Positions 15,589 through 21,995 of a DNA stretch of 36,157 nt are shown in pieces (within the stretch, counting starts at the first letter, position 1; the number at the start of each line of letters is the position of its first letter). Origin of the DNA: Azoarcus sp. (lineage in GTDB: Bacteria; Pseudomonadota; Gammaproteobacteria; Burkholderiales; Rhodocyclaceae); contig JAITMK010000011.1 in the NCBI GenBank assembly GCA_031277415.1, positions 1-36,157 on the forward strand, given 5' to 3'. Made by a program: the position numbers and the translations under genes. The notes under the pieces were generated by a model that did no database searches, was not told the origin of the DNA, and was given only the letters and a program-made list of their open reading frames with translations.

Positions 15589-15658
15589 GTCAGAGTCGTG
15601 CTGCTACAGCCGTCTCGGTTTGCTGGGGGGGCTCTGTTTTTTAGCATGTTTGCGTAAT
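15589..15658 (-). pseudogene. Scar of the virB4 3' end upstream of virB5
   Basis: This intergenic stretch repeats the last ~20 codons of virB4 and its downstream leader. On the minus strand it reads codons for RKHAKKQSPPSKPRRL followed by a stop, against LRKQAKKQKPPQQTKTEEAVAA at the real virB4 end, and both are followed by the GTAGCAGCA-GACTCTGACA leader of virB5. The gene order was therefore once virB4-virB5 directly, and the block now between them arose by duplication. No expression is expected. Confidence 0.8.
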
Positions 15659-15731
15659 CTCCGTTTCGATTGTCCCTGTTACAGAAGAATCCGGCGCGTC
15701 TGGATTAAAAGAAAACGCCATGATGGGTTTC

Positions 15732-16121
15732 CTACTTTCCTCGTTTGTATCCGGCAGCATCCAAACACGCATGATCCGTGTGTGCGGTGTCTATCATCGT
15801 CTTGGTAGTGGGATCGCCCTGTTTCCATCGTGGCCAGCAGTCTGCCACTGAACCACTGGAAGACATGTTGTCAGCGCGCCATGCCAGTTCAAGCTTGCCA
15901 GCCAGGTCCGGGGATAGCGTGCCAAGGTCTCCACGTCTTTCGGCCTCCAAAACGGCTTTGGCGGCATCAATATCATGGAGCCAGTCAACCAGCTTCCATT
16001 TGTTGAGTCTCTGGATATGCACTTTCGCCTCTGGCGACAGGTCGTCATCCTGACAACCACACAACATGACGGCTGCCGCAAGGCCACAAATCAACATCCG
16101 GGTTTTTTGAACTGCATACAT
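15732..16121 (-). CDS. Paralogous small lipoprotein L2 (divergent)
   Basis: The start is the ATG at 16121 (MYAVQKTRMLICG), with AAGGAGAGAATGGGA upstream; the track start two codons earlier lacks correct spacing. The product is 129 aa with lipobox VMLCGC. It keeps the LSPEAKVHIQRLNKWKLVDWLHDIDAA core and the C-terminal DTAHTDHACLDAAGYKRGK, but the middle (about residues 60-105) differs strongly from L1 and L3. The pattern of conserved ends and a variable centre is what one expects of proteins diversified for recognition specificity, though drift is also possible. About 185 bp including the virB4 scar separates it from virB5. Confidence 0.85.
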   Translation of the reverse strand: MYAVQKTRMLICGLAAAVMLCGCQDDDLSPEAKVHIQRLNKWKLVDWLHDIDAAKAVLEAERRGDLGTLSPDLAGKLELAWRADNMSSSGSVADCWPRWKQGDPTTKTMIDTAHTDHACLDAAGYKRGK

Positions 16122-16178
16122 TCCCATTCTCTCCTTGCTTCCTGACTTGCCTGCTGACTTCTTTGCAGGCTTGCATGA
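16122..16178 (-). pseudogene. virB5 3'-end remnant before L2
   Basis: On the minus strand this reads, just after the L3 stop, ATGCAAGCCTGCAAAGAAGT, recalling MQAYEKIS of VirB5, followed by codons for QEARRE, the VirB5 C-terminus. The last part doubles as the L2 ribosome binding region (AAGGAGAGAATGGGA), which explains why it survived when the rest of virB5 was lost. Confidence 0.75.
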
Positions 16179-16565
16179 TTACTTGCTCCGCTTATAGCCC
16201 TGCGCATCGAGACACGCATGATCTGTATGTGCAGTGTCAACGTATTTCGAAATTACACTGCCTAATGCATCATGCGGCCAACATTTCGTCGGGAGTACCA
16301 TTCTTATCGCCTTTTTCGGTAGTTGCACTTTTGCAAGAAGATCCGGGGTTGGTTCCCCGAGGTCTCCACGGTCGGCAGCAGCAGAGGCGGCCATCGCCGC
16401 ATCGATGTCATGCAGCCAATCGCCCAACTTCCATGTGTTGAGCCTGTCCATGTGCACCTTTGCCTCGGGAGACAAATTTGCCGTCTCGCTGTCTCCGCAG
16501 CCGCCAATCAGAACGGCGGCAGAGAAAACGCCGATTAACAGCCGGTTTCGTCGAATTGCGTACAT
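16179..16565 (-). CDS. Paralogous small lipoprotein L3
   Basis: A 128-aa product starting MYAIRRNRLLIGV with AAGGAGAGAACGGGG upstream and a lipobox VLIGGC. The mature part is almost the same as L1: only scattered substitutions (for example E/D after AADRG, R/I after PKKA, and near the C-terminus QGYKRSK versus KGYTRSK). Its first ~35 residues instead match L4 almost perfectly (MYAIRRNRLLIGVFSAAVLIGGC). L3 is thus a mosaic: an L4-like signal peptide with an L1-like mature domain. It is preceded and followed by short virB5 remnants. Confidence 0.85.
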   Translation of the reverse strand: MYAIRRNRLLIGVFSAAVLIGGCGDSETANLSPEAKVHMDRLNTWKLGDWLHDIDAAMAASAAADRGDLGEPTPDLLAKVQLPKKAIRMVLPTKCWPHDALGSVISKYVDTAHTDHACLDAQGYKRSK

Positions 16566-16622
16566 CCCCGTTCTCTCCTTGCTTCCTGACCTGCCTGCTG
16601 ACTTCTTTGCAGGCTTGCATGA
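16566..16622 (-). pseudogene. virB5 3'-end remnant before L3
   Basis: This short stretch repeats the unit seen before L2: a virB5-like ATGCAAGC start two bases after the L4 stop, codons recalling QEARRERG of the VirB5 C-terminus, and an AAGGAGAGAACGGGG ribosome binding site used by L3. Confidence 0.75.
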
Positions 16623-17021
16623 TTACTTGCTGCGTTTGTATCCGGCCGCATCCAGACACGCATGATTTGTGTTGGCGGTCGTGGATCTTCCACTTTCTGG
16701 CCAGCAATATATGACCGAAGATGTTTTCTCGTCATAAATGCCTCTGGGGCCAGCCAATTTTGTGGCTTGTCGTGCAAATTCCAGTTTTGCGACAAGGTCA
16801 GGGGTTGGGTGTCCGAAGTCGCCATTATTTGCCGCCTGCATGACAACCCTGGCGGTATCTACATCGTGTAGCCAATCTCCCAATTTAAGGGTTTCAACTT
16901 TTTTCCAAAGCGCTGCCGCCTCGGGAGACAAATTTGCCGTCTCGTTGTCTCCGCAGCCGCCAATCAGAACGGCGGCAGAGAAAACGCCGATCAACAGGCG
17001 GTTTCGTCGAATTGCATACAT
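16623..17021 (-). CDS. Paralogous small lipoprotein L4 (divergent)
   Basis: The true start is the ATG at 17021 (MYAIRRNRLLIGV), preceded by AAGGAGAGAGCGGAA; the track ORF to 17201 reads through the virB5 remnant in the wrong frame. The product is 132 aa with lipobox VLIGGC and the family core LSPEAAALWKKVETLKLGDWLHDVDTA. The central region (ANNGDFGHPTPDLVAKLEFARQ and onward) diverges from L1/L3, and the C-terminus returns to NHACLDAAGYKRSK. It is the first of the four lipoproteins to be transcribed, after virB4. Confidence 0.85.
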   Translation of the reverse strand: MYAIRRNRLLIGVFSAAVLIGGCGDNETANLSPEAAALWKKVETLKLGDWLHDVDTARVVMQAANNGDFGHPTPDLVAKLEFARQATKLAGPRGIYDEKTSSVIYCWPESGRSTTANTNHACLDAAGYKRSK

Positions 17022-17189
17022 TTCCGCTCTCTCCTTGCTTCCTGACTTGGCTCGCTGATTTCCTTGCAGGCTTGCACGGCCTGCATGTTTGCCCGAACCG
17101 TTGTCTGCCCGATGGCAAGGCGGTTTGACAGACCGGGTTTGCGGCCGGGGTCTTGGGCGCTGTTGATGCGGGTCATCAGGTTGTCGCGG
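17022..17189 (-). pseudogene. Longer virB5 3' remnant between virB4 and L4
   Basis: On the minus strand this encodes MTRINSAQDPGRKPGLSNRLAIGQTTVRANMQAVQACKEIS and QEARRE in one frame (track ORF 16991..17176), clearly related to the last ~70 residues of VirB5 (MTRINSAKDPGDKLDLANRL...). The 5' two thirds of that virB5 copy are gone: the sequence jumps from the virB4 downstream leader (GACTCTGACA) straight into the virB5 3' region at about 17189. No start or signal peptide remains. Confidence 0.85.
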
Positions 17190-17197
17190 TGTCAGAG

Positions 17198-19642
17198 TCA
17201 TGCTGCTACGGCCTCTTCTGTTTTGGTTTGCTGGGGAGGTTTCTGTTTTTTAGCTTGTTTGCGTAAGGCGTGGTAGGCCGGTATCCAGTCGTCCGGATGA
17301 TCTCCGGCCTGCGCTTTTGCCGCTTCCAACAAGGGAAATTCTTCTGCGGCCATTGCAAACACTGCGATGTATTCGCCCAGGCCGTCCAGGTTCATTTTTG
17401 CCATTGCCGACTGGCTTCCTTGTTTGACCATGAACATCCGGCTCTGAAGCCCAAGTTTTTTGATTTTCTTGAACTCTTTGAGAGTGATGCCGAACCGCGA
17501 ATAGCCTCCGCCATCCGGGGTTTTGAATTCGGCGTCGGGGTTTGGCAGATAGATTTTTGTCGGAGTTTGCTGCATGACAGCGGGAAGCAGCGGACTCTTG
17601 AGTATGTCTTCCGGCGATTGCGTGACCAACAAAATGAACTCATCGCGACGGCGGCCTGTCTTGAGGCTGTCCAGGATTTGTGCTGCCGTTGTGGGATATG
17701 CCATAGGCAGCCAGCATTCTTCGACGATGGTTGCCAGGAGACCGCCCCTTTCACGCTGCATAAGGGTTTTCAGGTGAAACAAGTATGAAAGAAGCGGCTC
17801 GGTGGCTGGATGATTCGGCACCAGGAAGTCCGAAACGTCAAATCCGACACGTTGAAAATCGCGCCAGTCAAAAGCGTTTGTTTCATTATCCAGGGCGTAG
17901 GCGTAGCGGCCATCGCCGTCCTCGGTGTAGCACCATTGCTCCAGACGGCGGCGCAGACAGTTTTCGCCCCGGTCAGGAATGGACTGGAGCAGAACGCCGA
18001 ACCGCCTCAGGTGGAAGGGGATGTTTGTAAGCAGGTTGTCGACCGCCTTTTTGATGTCGGCAATATCTTCTGCGTTCTCTTCGTCGGCAGGCCGTCCAAA
18101 CCGGCCACAAGCTCCAACAAGGTCGTTCAGAAACGAGCGATTGAAGGACGTATCCGGCAGTTGGAACGGGTTCAATCCTGTAGGCTCGCCGCTACGCAGG
18201 GTGAAGTACGTACCGCCGACGGCTTCGATGAAACCGCGCATCGAGCCATCCTTGTCGACAGCAAAGAGTTTGCAGGACCACCTGACAAGGAACGCCAGGA
18301 GAGATGTTTGAAGCGTTGTTTTTCCCGCGCCGGTTGCGCCGCAGATAAAGGTGTGACCAGCGCGCTTTTCGCCGTGGCTGTCCAACTCCAGCAGGGAGTA
18401 ATGGAAATTGAAATGGAGCACTCCGCCTACGGTAGTCTGTACCGGAACAACGGCGGAACCGTCCCCGATGGGGTTGCCCGTGGCCTTGCCCGAACTATAG
18501 GTATTCAGGCTGAACATGCTGAAGAGGTTGCGCGTTGTCTTCGGCATTGGCCGAGGCCTGCGCCTGGTGTTTCCAGGAAACATACTGAAGAACGTTTCCG
18601 GGGCGGAAAGCATGGCCGGAATGAAGAGCGCCCCGCATGAACCTGACAGAGTTGTGCGCGCCGTCGCGCCCCGGTCTTCGGCTTGCCGGGCAGACGTGCC
18701 GTGCACCATGAGCGCGCCGTGCAGTTCTCCAAAGTAGATCGTTCCGTCTTGAATCTTGCCCTTGGCAACCTCCATTTCAGCCATTTCTTCCACGGCTTCG
18801 TCCCCGGCGCTTTCCATCTTGTTCAACGCCTGGTTAATCATCTGAATCGCGGACGCGGCAGTGATAAAGGTGAATGAGAACGCCATGAGAAACGGAAACC
18901 GGAGTTCGAGCATGGGGTTCAATCGGCCACGAGTCGACCTCTTCGGGAAGTCTTTGAGGTCGTAGAAGGTCGTGAAGCGATGGCCGCCGTCGGGGAACCT
19001 GGTTTCCATCACCCGGTAGCCGTGGTGATGGATGCTGGTTTCGACCGCCTGGTAGAGCGGCAGGGATGTGACGGGGACGCGCTCCCAAAACCCGTTGTAC
19101 AGGTAAGCGATGAATTCGTAGACCTCGGAAAAATCGAGACCGTTGTGCTGATACATTGAAAGGACTTCACACTCGTAGAGACGCAGCCCTTGCACGGTCA
19201 TTTGCTGGATTTCTTCGAGTTCCCGGACGGCTTCCTGGAGGGTGTCGTTGCTGCCCGGTTTAAGGATGATGGCAATGTAGAAATCGTTTTCAAACACATC
19301 GGCGGTCAGGAACCGCTTCATGTACTGGTCTGAGAATTGTTGCAGCCATTTGTAATCGAACTTGTAGTCTGTGCTGAACTCGGTCTTGTAATGATCGAGG
19401 ATGCACCACACGGCCAGCCGCCCGCCAACTGTCTTGGCAAGACTCATGAAAACGTCATTCAGCGCGTCATACTGATTTTCCAGCATGGCGTCACTGATGA
19501 CTTCAAACGGAACACCTCTCAGTCGCAGGAAAAAGGCCACGCGCCCATCTTCGAGCGATACTACCGTGTCGCTGACATGGTAGTTGTACCGTGGAAGTTG
19601 TTCCTCACCGGCGAACTGCCGCTTTAATAGCTGACTCAACAT
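17198..19642 (-). CDS. virB4: VirB4 ATPase
   Basis: An 814-aa product of typical VirB4 size. It is an inner-membrane-associated ATPase that drives pilus biogenesis and substrate translocation. The N-terminal CagE_TrbE_VirB domain includes DGRVAFFLRLRGVPFEVIS and LYECEVLSMYQHN. Walker A is FICGATGAGKTTLQ (about residues 433-446). The Walker B position reads LLATIVEECWLPMAYPT, with Glu where Asp is usual before the catalytic Glu, a conservative change. Later LLVTQSPEDILKS is the usual coupling motif. It starts within the end of virB3 (38-bp overlap), with AAGGAAGCTCAGAA upstream. The C-terminal tail (KKQKPPQQTKTEE) is duplicated as a scar near virB5. Confidence 0.95.
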   Translation of the reverse strand: MLSQLLKRQFAGEEQLPRYNYHVSDTVVSLEDGRVAFFLRLRGVPFEVISDAMLENQYDALNDVFMSLAKTVGGRLAVWCILDHYKTEFSTDYKFDYKWLQQFSDQYMKRFLTADVFENDFYIAIILKPGSNDTLQEAVRELEEIQQMTVQGLRLYECEVLSMYQHNGLDFSEVYEFIAYLYNGFWERVPVTSLPLYQAVETSIHHHGYRVMETRFPDGGHRFTTFYDLKDFPKRSTRGRLNPMLELRFPFLMAFSFTFITAASAIQMINQALNKMESAGDEAVEEMAEMEVAKGKIQDGTIYFGELHGALMVHGTSARQAEDRGATARTTLSGSCGALFIPAMLSAPETFFSMFPGNTRRRPRPMPKTTRNLFSMFSLNTYSSGKATGNPIGDGSAVVPVQTTVGGVLHFNFHYSLLELDSHGEKRAGHTFICGATGAGKTTLQTSLLAFLVRWSCKLFAVDKDGSMRGFIEAVGGTYFTLRSGEPTGLNPFQLPDTSFNRSFLNDLVGACGRFGRPADEENAEDIADIKKAVDNLLTNIPFHLRRFGVLLQSIPDRGENCLRRRLEQWCYTEDGDGRYAYALDNETNAFDWRDFQRVGFDVSDFLVPNHPATEPLLSYLFHLKTLMQRERGGLLATIVEECWLPMAYPTTAAQILDSLKTGRRRDEFILLVTQSPEDILKSPLLPAVMQQTPTKIYLPNPDAEFKTPDGGGYSRFGITLKEFKKIKKLGLQSRMFMVKQGSQSAMAKMNLDGLGEYIAVFAMAAEEFPLLEAAKAQAGDHPDDWIPAYHALRKQAKKQKPPQQTKTEEAVAA

Positions 19643-19994
19643 TTCTGAGCTTCCTTGTGTATGACGTTGGCGCTATCGTGAATGTGCCTCCAAAAATTCC
19701 TGCGTTACCGCTCATCCATTTTATGAGCGCCCATTTCACTTCCTTTGCAATCTTAGTTAGTGCCCTGTCATCCGTTTCGCACTGGATGCGCGCGAAAATC
19801 AGGAGGGGTACGGCCGATACGGCAAAGAACCACCCATAGGGGCTGACGAAAACGCCAAGCATCATGGACGGCAACAAACAAGCGCACACGATGCCAAGAC
19901 CGGCCATGAACGGGACGCCCCAAACCATCGGCGCCCGTCCAAGGCCGTTGTAGCTCAGATATTCGATCGGTTCTTGATCGTCGATATCGGACAT
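19605..19994 (-). CDS. virB3: VirB3 inner-membrane protein
   Basis: The start is taken as the ATG at 19994 (MSDIDDQEPIEYLSYNGLGRAP); the track start at 20087 lies inside virB2. The product is 129 aa. Two adjacent membrane helices (VPFMAGLGIVCACLLPSMMLGVF and GWFFAVSAVPLLIFARIQC) with a short N-terminal tail match VirB3/TrbD. The C-terminal cytoplasmic part is a little longer than usual. VirB3 works with VirB4 and VirB6 in the inner-membrane platform. It starts 13 bases after the virB2 stop and overlaps virB4. Confidence 0.88.
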   Translation of the reverse strand: MSDIDDQEPIEYLSYNGLGRAPMVWGVPFMAGLGIVCACLLPSMMLGVFVSPYGWFFAVSAVPLLIFARIQCETDDRALTKIAKEVKWALIKWMSGNAGIFGGTFTIAPTSYTRKLRNVESAIKAAVRR

Positions 19995-20007
19995 GGCTAC
20001 CAGTCCA

Positions 20008-20295
20008 TCAAGTGAACGCCGACCATGCCCAGGTTGCAAGAGCAGTGACGCCGCCAGCAATACAGACATACACAACGCCCCACCCAAAATCAGCCCATGT
20101 TTTCTTTTCGGTGAAGGCCATGAACGCCAGGTAGATCAGGTAAATAGTCGCGCCTACGCCGAGCAGCGCATACAGGCCGGTCTTGATTTCTTCACCCAGG
20201 CTCTTGGCTTTGTCCAGTCCGCCAACAGAGGCGGCAAACGCCGGGGAAGCCATCAAGGACATCAAAGCAAGTGAGAGATTGCGGATGAGTTGCAT
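20008..20295 (-). CDS. virB2: VirB2-type major pilin
   Basis: A 95-aa protein with a signal peptide (MQLIRNLSLALMSLMASPAFA) and two membrane helices in the mature part (IKTGLYALLGVGATIYLIYLAFMAF and FGWGVVYVCIAGGVTALATWAW) separated by a short charged loop (TEKKTWAD). This is the standard VirB2/TrbC pilin plan. The gene is directly upstream of virB3, as in most virB operons. Confidence 0.88.
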   Translation of the reverse strand: MQLIRNLSLALMSLMASPAFAASVGGLDKAKSLGEEIKTGLYALLGVGATIYLIYLAFMAFTEKKTWADFGWGVVYVCIAGGVTALATWAWSAFT

Positions 20296-20301
20296 AATTA
20301 T

Positions 20302-20781
20302 TTATTCCCTTGGGAAGTCACGAAAAATGTCCCATTCCTGATACTGTTTTTCAGAGGAAGGAACGGTTTTAGAGGCGGAATTTTCAGCCGTTGCCGACTG
20401 CGTTTCGTCGTCAAAAAACGTCTCGTAAACGGGCGCGTTTTTGGCAACAGAAATTTCAGATTCAAGTGATGCGAGGGTGCGTGTCAGTTGATCGACCTCA
20501 GCCTGATCGACCGGGTTTTTTTCATGCGCGGCTTTGAGGCGGTGCTGAACTTCCTGGTGTTCACCAATCAGGATGGCAAGCCGACCGGCTTGCCGCTGCT
20601 CGCCTTGTGTATTTGGGGTTGAGGTGGTGCGCGGCTGTCCGGCGGGCGCTTGAGCCAGCAGCATACGGGAGACCTTCAAAGCGGAATGCAACAGGCTCTC
20701 CGAGGCCTGCGCAGGCAGGCTGCCAGCCACAAGGCTGCATAACAAGGCGCCTGACAGAAACGACCGTTTGCAAAAGATCAT
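20302..20781 (-). CDS. Secreted coiled-coil protein at the T4SS operon head
   Basis: The chosen start is the ATG at 20781 (MIFCKRSFLSGALLCSLVAG...AQASES), which gives a good signal peptide and overlaps the stop of the 52-aa lipoprotein as ATGA. The track start at 20955 reads an out-of-frame shadow of that lipoprotein. The product is 159 aa. The mature part has a proline/threonine-rich spacer, a helical coiled-coil stretch (LAILIGEHQEVQHRLKAAHEK...VDQLTRTLASLESEI), and an acidic tail. It ends six bases before virB2. I do not recognise a family. It could be a periplasmic accessory of the pilus. Confidence 0.7.
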   Translation of the reverse strand: MIFCKRSFLSGALLCSLVAGSLPAQASESLLHSALKVSRMLLAQAPAGQPRTTSTPNTQGEQRQAGRLAILIGEHQEVQHRLKAAHEKNPVDQAEVDQLTRTLASLESEISVAKNAPVYETFFDDETQSATAENSASKTVPSSEKQYQEWDIFRDFPRE

Positions 20782-20936
20782 CTGGAATTCTCTTCTATAA
20801 GCCGTTTGGATTGCTCTGGCGTGTTTATCTGGTGTTCTTCCGCAAGGCTGCTGACTTGCGTCAGTTCGGTGCTGGCGCATCCGGCGAGGCATGCAGTCAG
20901 GATTAAAAATACCACAAATTGTGATGATTTTTTCAT
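20778..20936 (-). CDS. 52-aa lipoprotein, VirB7-like candidate (below the ORF-track cutoff)
   Basis: I found this by translating the minus strand from the ATG at 20936. It begins MKKSSQFVVFLILTACLAGC, a compact signal peptide with a lipobox (LAGC), and continues ASTELTQVSSLAEEHQINTP to a stop overlapping the next start as ATGA. The ribosome binding site AAAAAGGAGCAAGGCA is the strongest in the operon. Short lipoproteins of this size and shape are typical VirB7 subunits that staple VirB9 to the outer membrane. Its place as first gene rather than next to virB9 is unusual, so VirB7 is a structural analogy, not a homology claim. Confidence 0.8.
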   Translation of the reverse strand: MKKSSQFVVFLILTACLAGCASTELTQVSSLAEEHQINTPEQSKRLIEENSR

Positions 20937-20960
20937 TGCCTTGCTCCTTTTTCATACATG

Positions 20961-21040
20961 TTTTCGTTACTCTAATACCATTTTAATTCGTTGGAAATAT
21001 CTTTTTAGGGATTTTTTGTGTAGCACCCACTTTTCGTTAC
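20961..21040 (-). promoter_or_regulatory. AT-rich leader of the T4SS operon with two 10-bp direct repeats
   Basis: The 127 bp between the first T4SS gene and the palindromic element hold no gene and are strongly AT-rich. TTTTCGTTAC occurs at 20961-20970 and again at 21031-21040, exactly 70 bp apart. This must be where the operon promoter lies. I could not pick a convincing -35/-10 pair. The repeats are a candidate operator. Confidence 0.5.
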
Positions 21041-21063
21041 AATACATTAGCATATTTAAAGAG

Positions 21064-21141
21064 GTAGGGCCGGCCTGTAGTCGCCCGATATGTTGCATAT
21101 TCATTCACGCAATTCACCGGGCGACAGGATGGCGCCCCTAC
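21064..21141 (-). repeat. Complete palindromic element at the right edge of the T4SS block (inverted copy)
   Basis: About 78 bp, in reverse orientation to the three left-hand copies. The outer ends GTAGGG and GCCCCTAC are inverted repeats, an inner pair is GTCGCCCG and CGGGCGAC, and the centre is TTGCATATTCATTCACGCAA. This copy shows the element is a closed unit of which the left-hand copies have lost one end. Confidence 0.8.
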
Positions 21142-21425
21142 GAGAGCGGTTTCGGGTAATGCAGCCCGTAGCCCGTAGGTTGGGACGAGTGTAGGGGCGT
21201 TGCGTGCAACGCCCTTGTCAGAGATACCCCATATTTCCTGCCATCCCCGCGTGTTTCCCCCGTCATTTCCGTAAGTTTCTATTCGTCGTTGCGAGGCGCG
21301 AAGCGCCGTGGCAATCCAGGCGAAGCAATCCATTTCCGGTCCGATGAAGGACAATGCACGGGAACAAAAATGTTCGGCGACTCAAAAAAAGTGATATATC
21401 ATCATGAAAAAAGGAGCACATCATC
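21142..21425. repeat. Gene-free stretch with REP-like palindromes upstream of the toxin-antitoxin pair
   Basis: No coding region is supportable here. It holds GGGCGTTGCGTGCAACGCCC (21195-21214, near-perfect palindrome preceded by GTAG) and a repeat of the type TTGCGAGGCGCGAAGCGCC... GCAATCC (about 21284-21331), a common dispersed bacterial repeat, whose sequence also echoes at about 23155-23175. The last ~40 bp form the leader of the 189-aa gene with AAAAAAGGAGCAC as ribosome binding site. Confidence 0.65.
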
Positions 21426-21995
21426 ATGGCACAAACACCCGCACCCGATTCAGCAACGCGCTACGAGGCAGCAATAGACGCCATCGACCAGGAGGTGGCA
21501 AGGATAACCGCAGAGCATGTCCGGGAGACAAGGCGGGAGACGAATGGGGAGCCTTCAAGCCGTGCTATTTCGGAATACCTCGAGTCCTGTGTATCGTCGC
21601 TCATTTTGCTGAAGCAATACCTGGGCCGCAGGGACACGGCAGCCATTGACGCCATTCTGGACGGGTCTCTCATTTTGAAAGAGGCCCCGAAAATGCCCAA
21701 TACAAAGGAAGGCGTCACCACGCCCCCCGCATTCGATCCGGCGGCCAAAGCCGATCCGGTGATGCGTTACGTCCTGGCACTGGAAGACATCAATATGGCG
21801 TCGGCAAGAATGTCAACAAAGTGTTTCCACGAGGAGGACCGGGAGAACCCGAGCCCTGCCATTCTGGCATACCTCAATTCCCGTACGCCGTCGCTTTATT
21901 TGTTAGAACAGCACTTGAGGCACGAAGACACGGTTGCCATAGACGCGATCCTGAAAGGGTTTCTCTTCCCGATAGAAGGCCCCCGCAATGCCTGA
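21426..21995 (+). CDS. Internally duplicated small protein, candidate antitoxin to the zeta toxin
   Basis: A 189-aa soluble protein. Residues ~12-84 and ~113-183 are two copies of one domain: each has an initial helix (YEAAIDAIDQEVARI versus YVLALEDINMASARM), then RETNGEPSSRAISEYLES versus RENPSPAILAYLNS, a leucine-rich helix (SLILLKQYLGRRDT versus SLYLLEQHLRHEDT) and the closing AAIDAILDGSL versus VAIDAILKGFL. It overlaps the zeta-like gene by 8 bp on the same strand and precedes it, the usual antitoxin position. It does not look like the epsilon antitoxin I know. The antitoxin role is inferred from position only. Confidence 0.75.
   Translation: MAQTPAPDSATRYEAAIDAIDQEVARITAEHVRETRRETNGEPSSRAISEYLESCVSSLILLKQYLGRRDTAAIDAILDGSLILKEAPKMPNTKEGVTTPPAFDPAAKADPVMRYVLALEDINMASARMSTKCFHEEDRENPSPAILAYLNSRTPSLYLLEQHLRHEDTVAIDAILKGFLFPIEGPRNA

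Noticed and set aside
16623-17201. 192-aa ORF extending L4 upstream
   Set aside because: The N-terminal 60 residues are a wrong-frame reading of the virB5 remnant; the lipoprotein start with ribosome binding site is at 17021.
20302-20955. 217-aa ORF with start MKKEQGNEK
   Set aside because: Its first 58 codons are an out-of-frame reading of the 52-aa lipoprotein; the signal-peptide start at 20781 is preferred.
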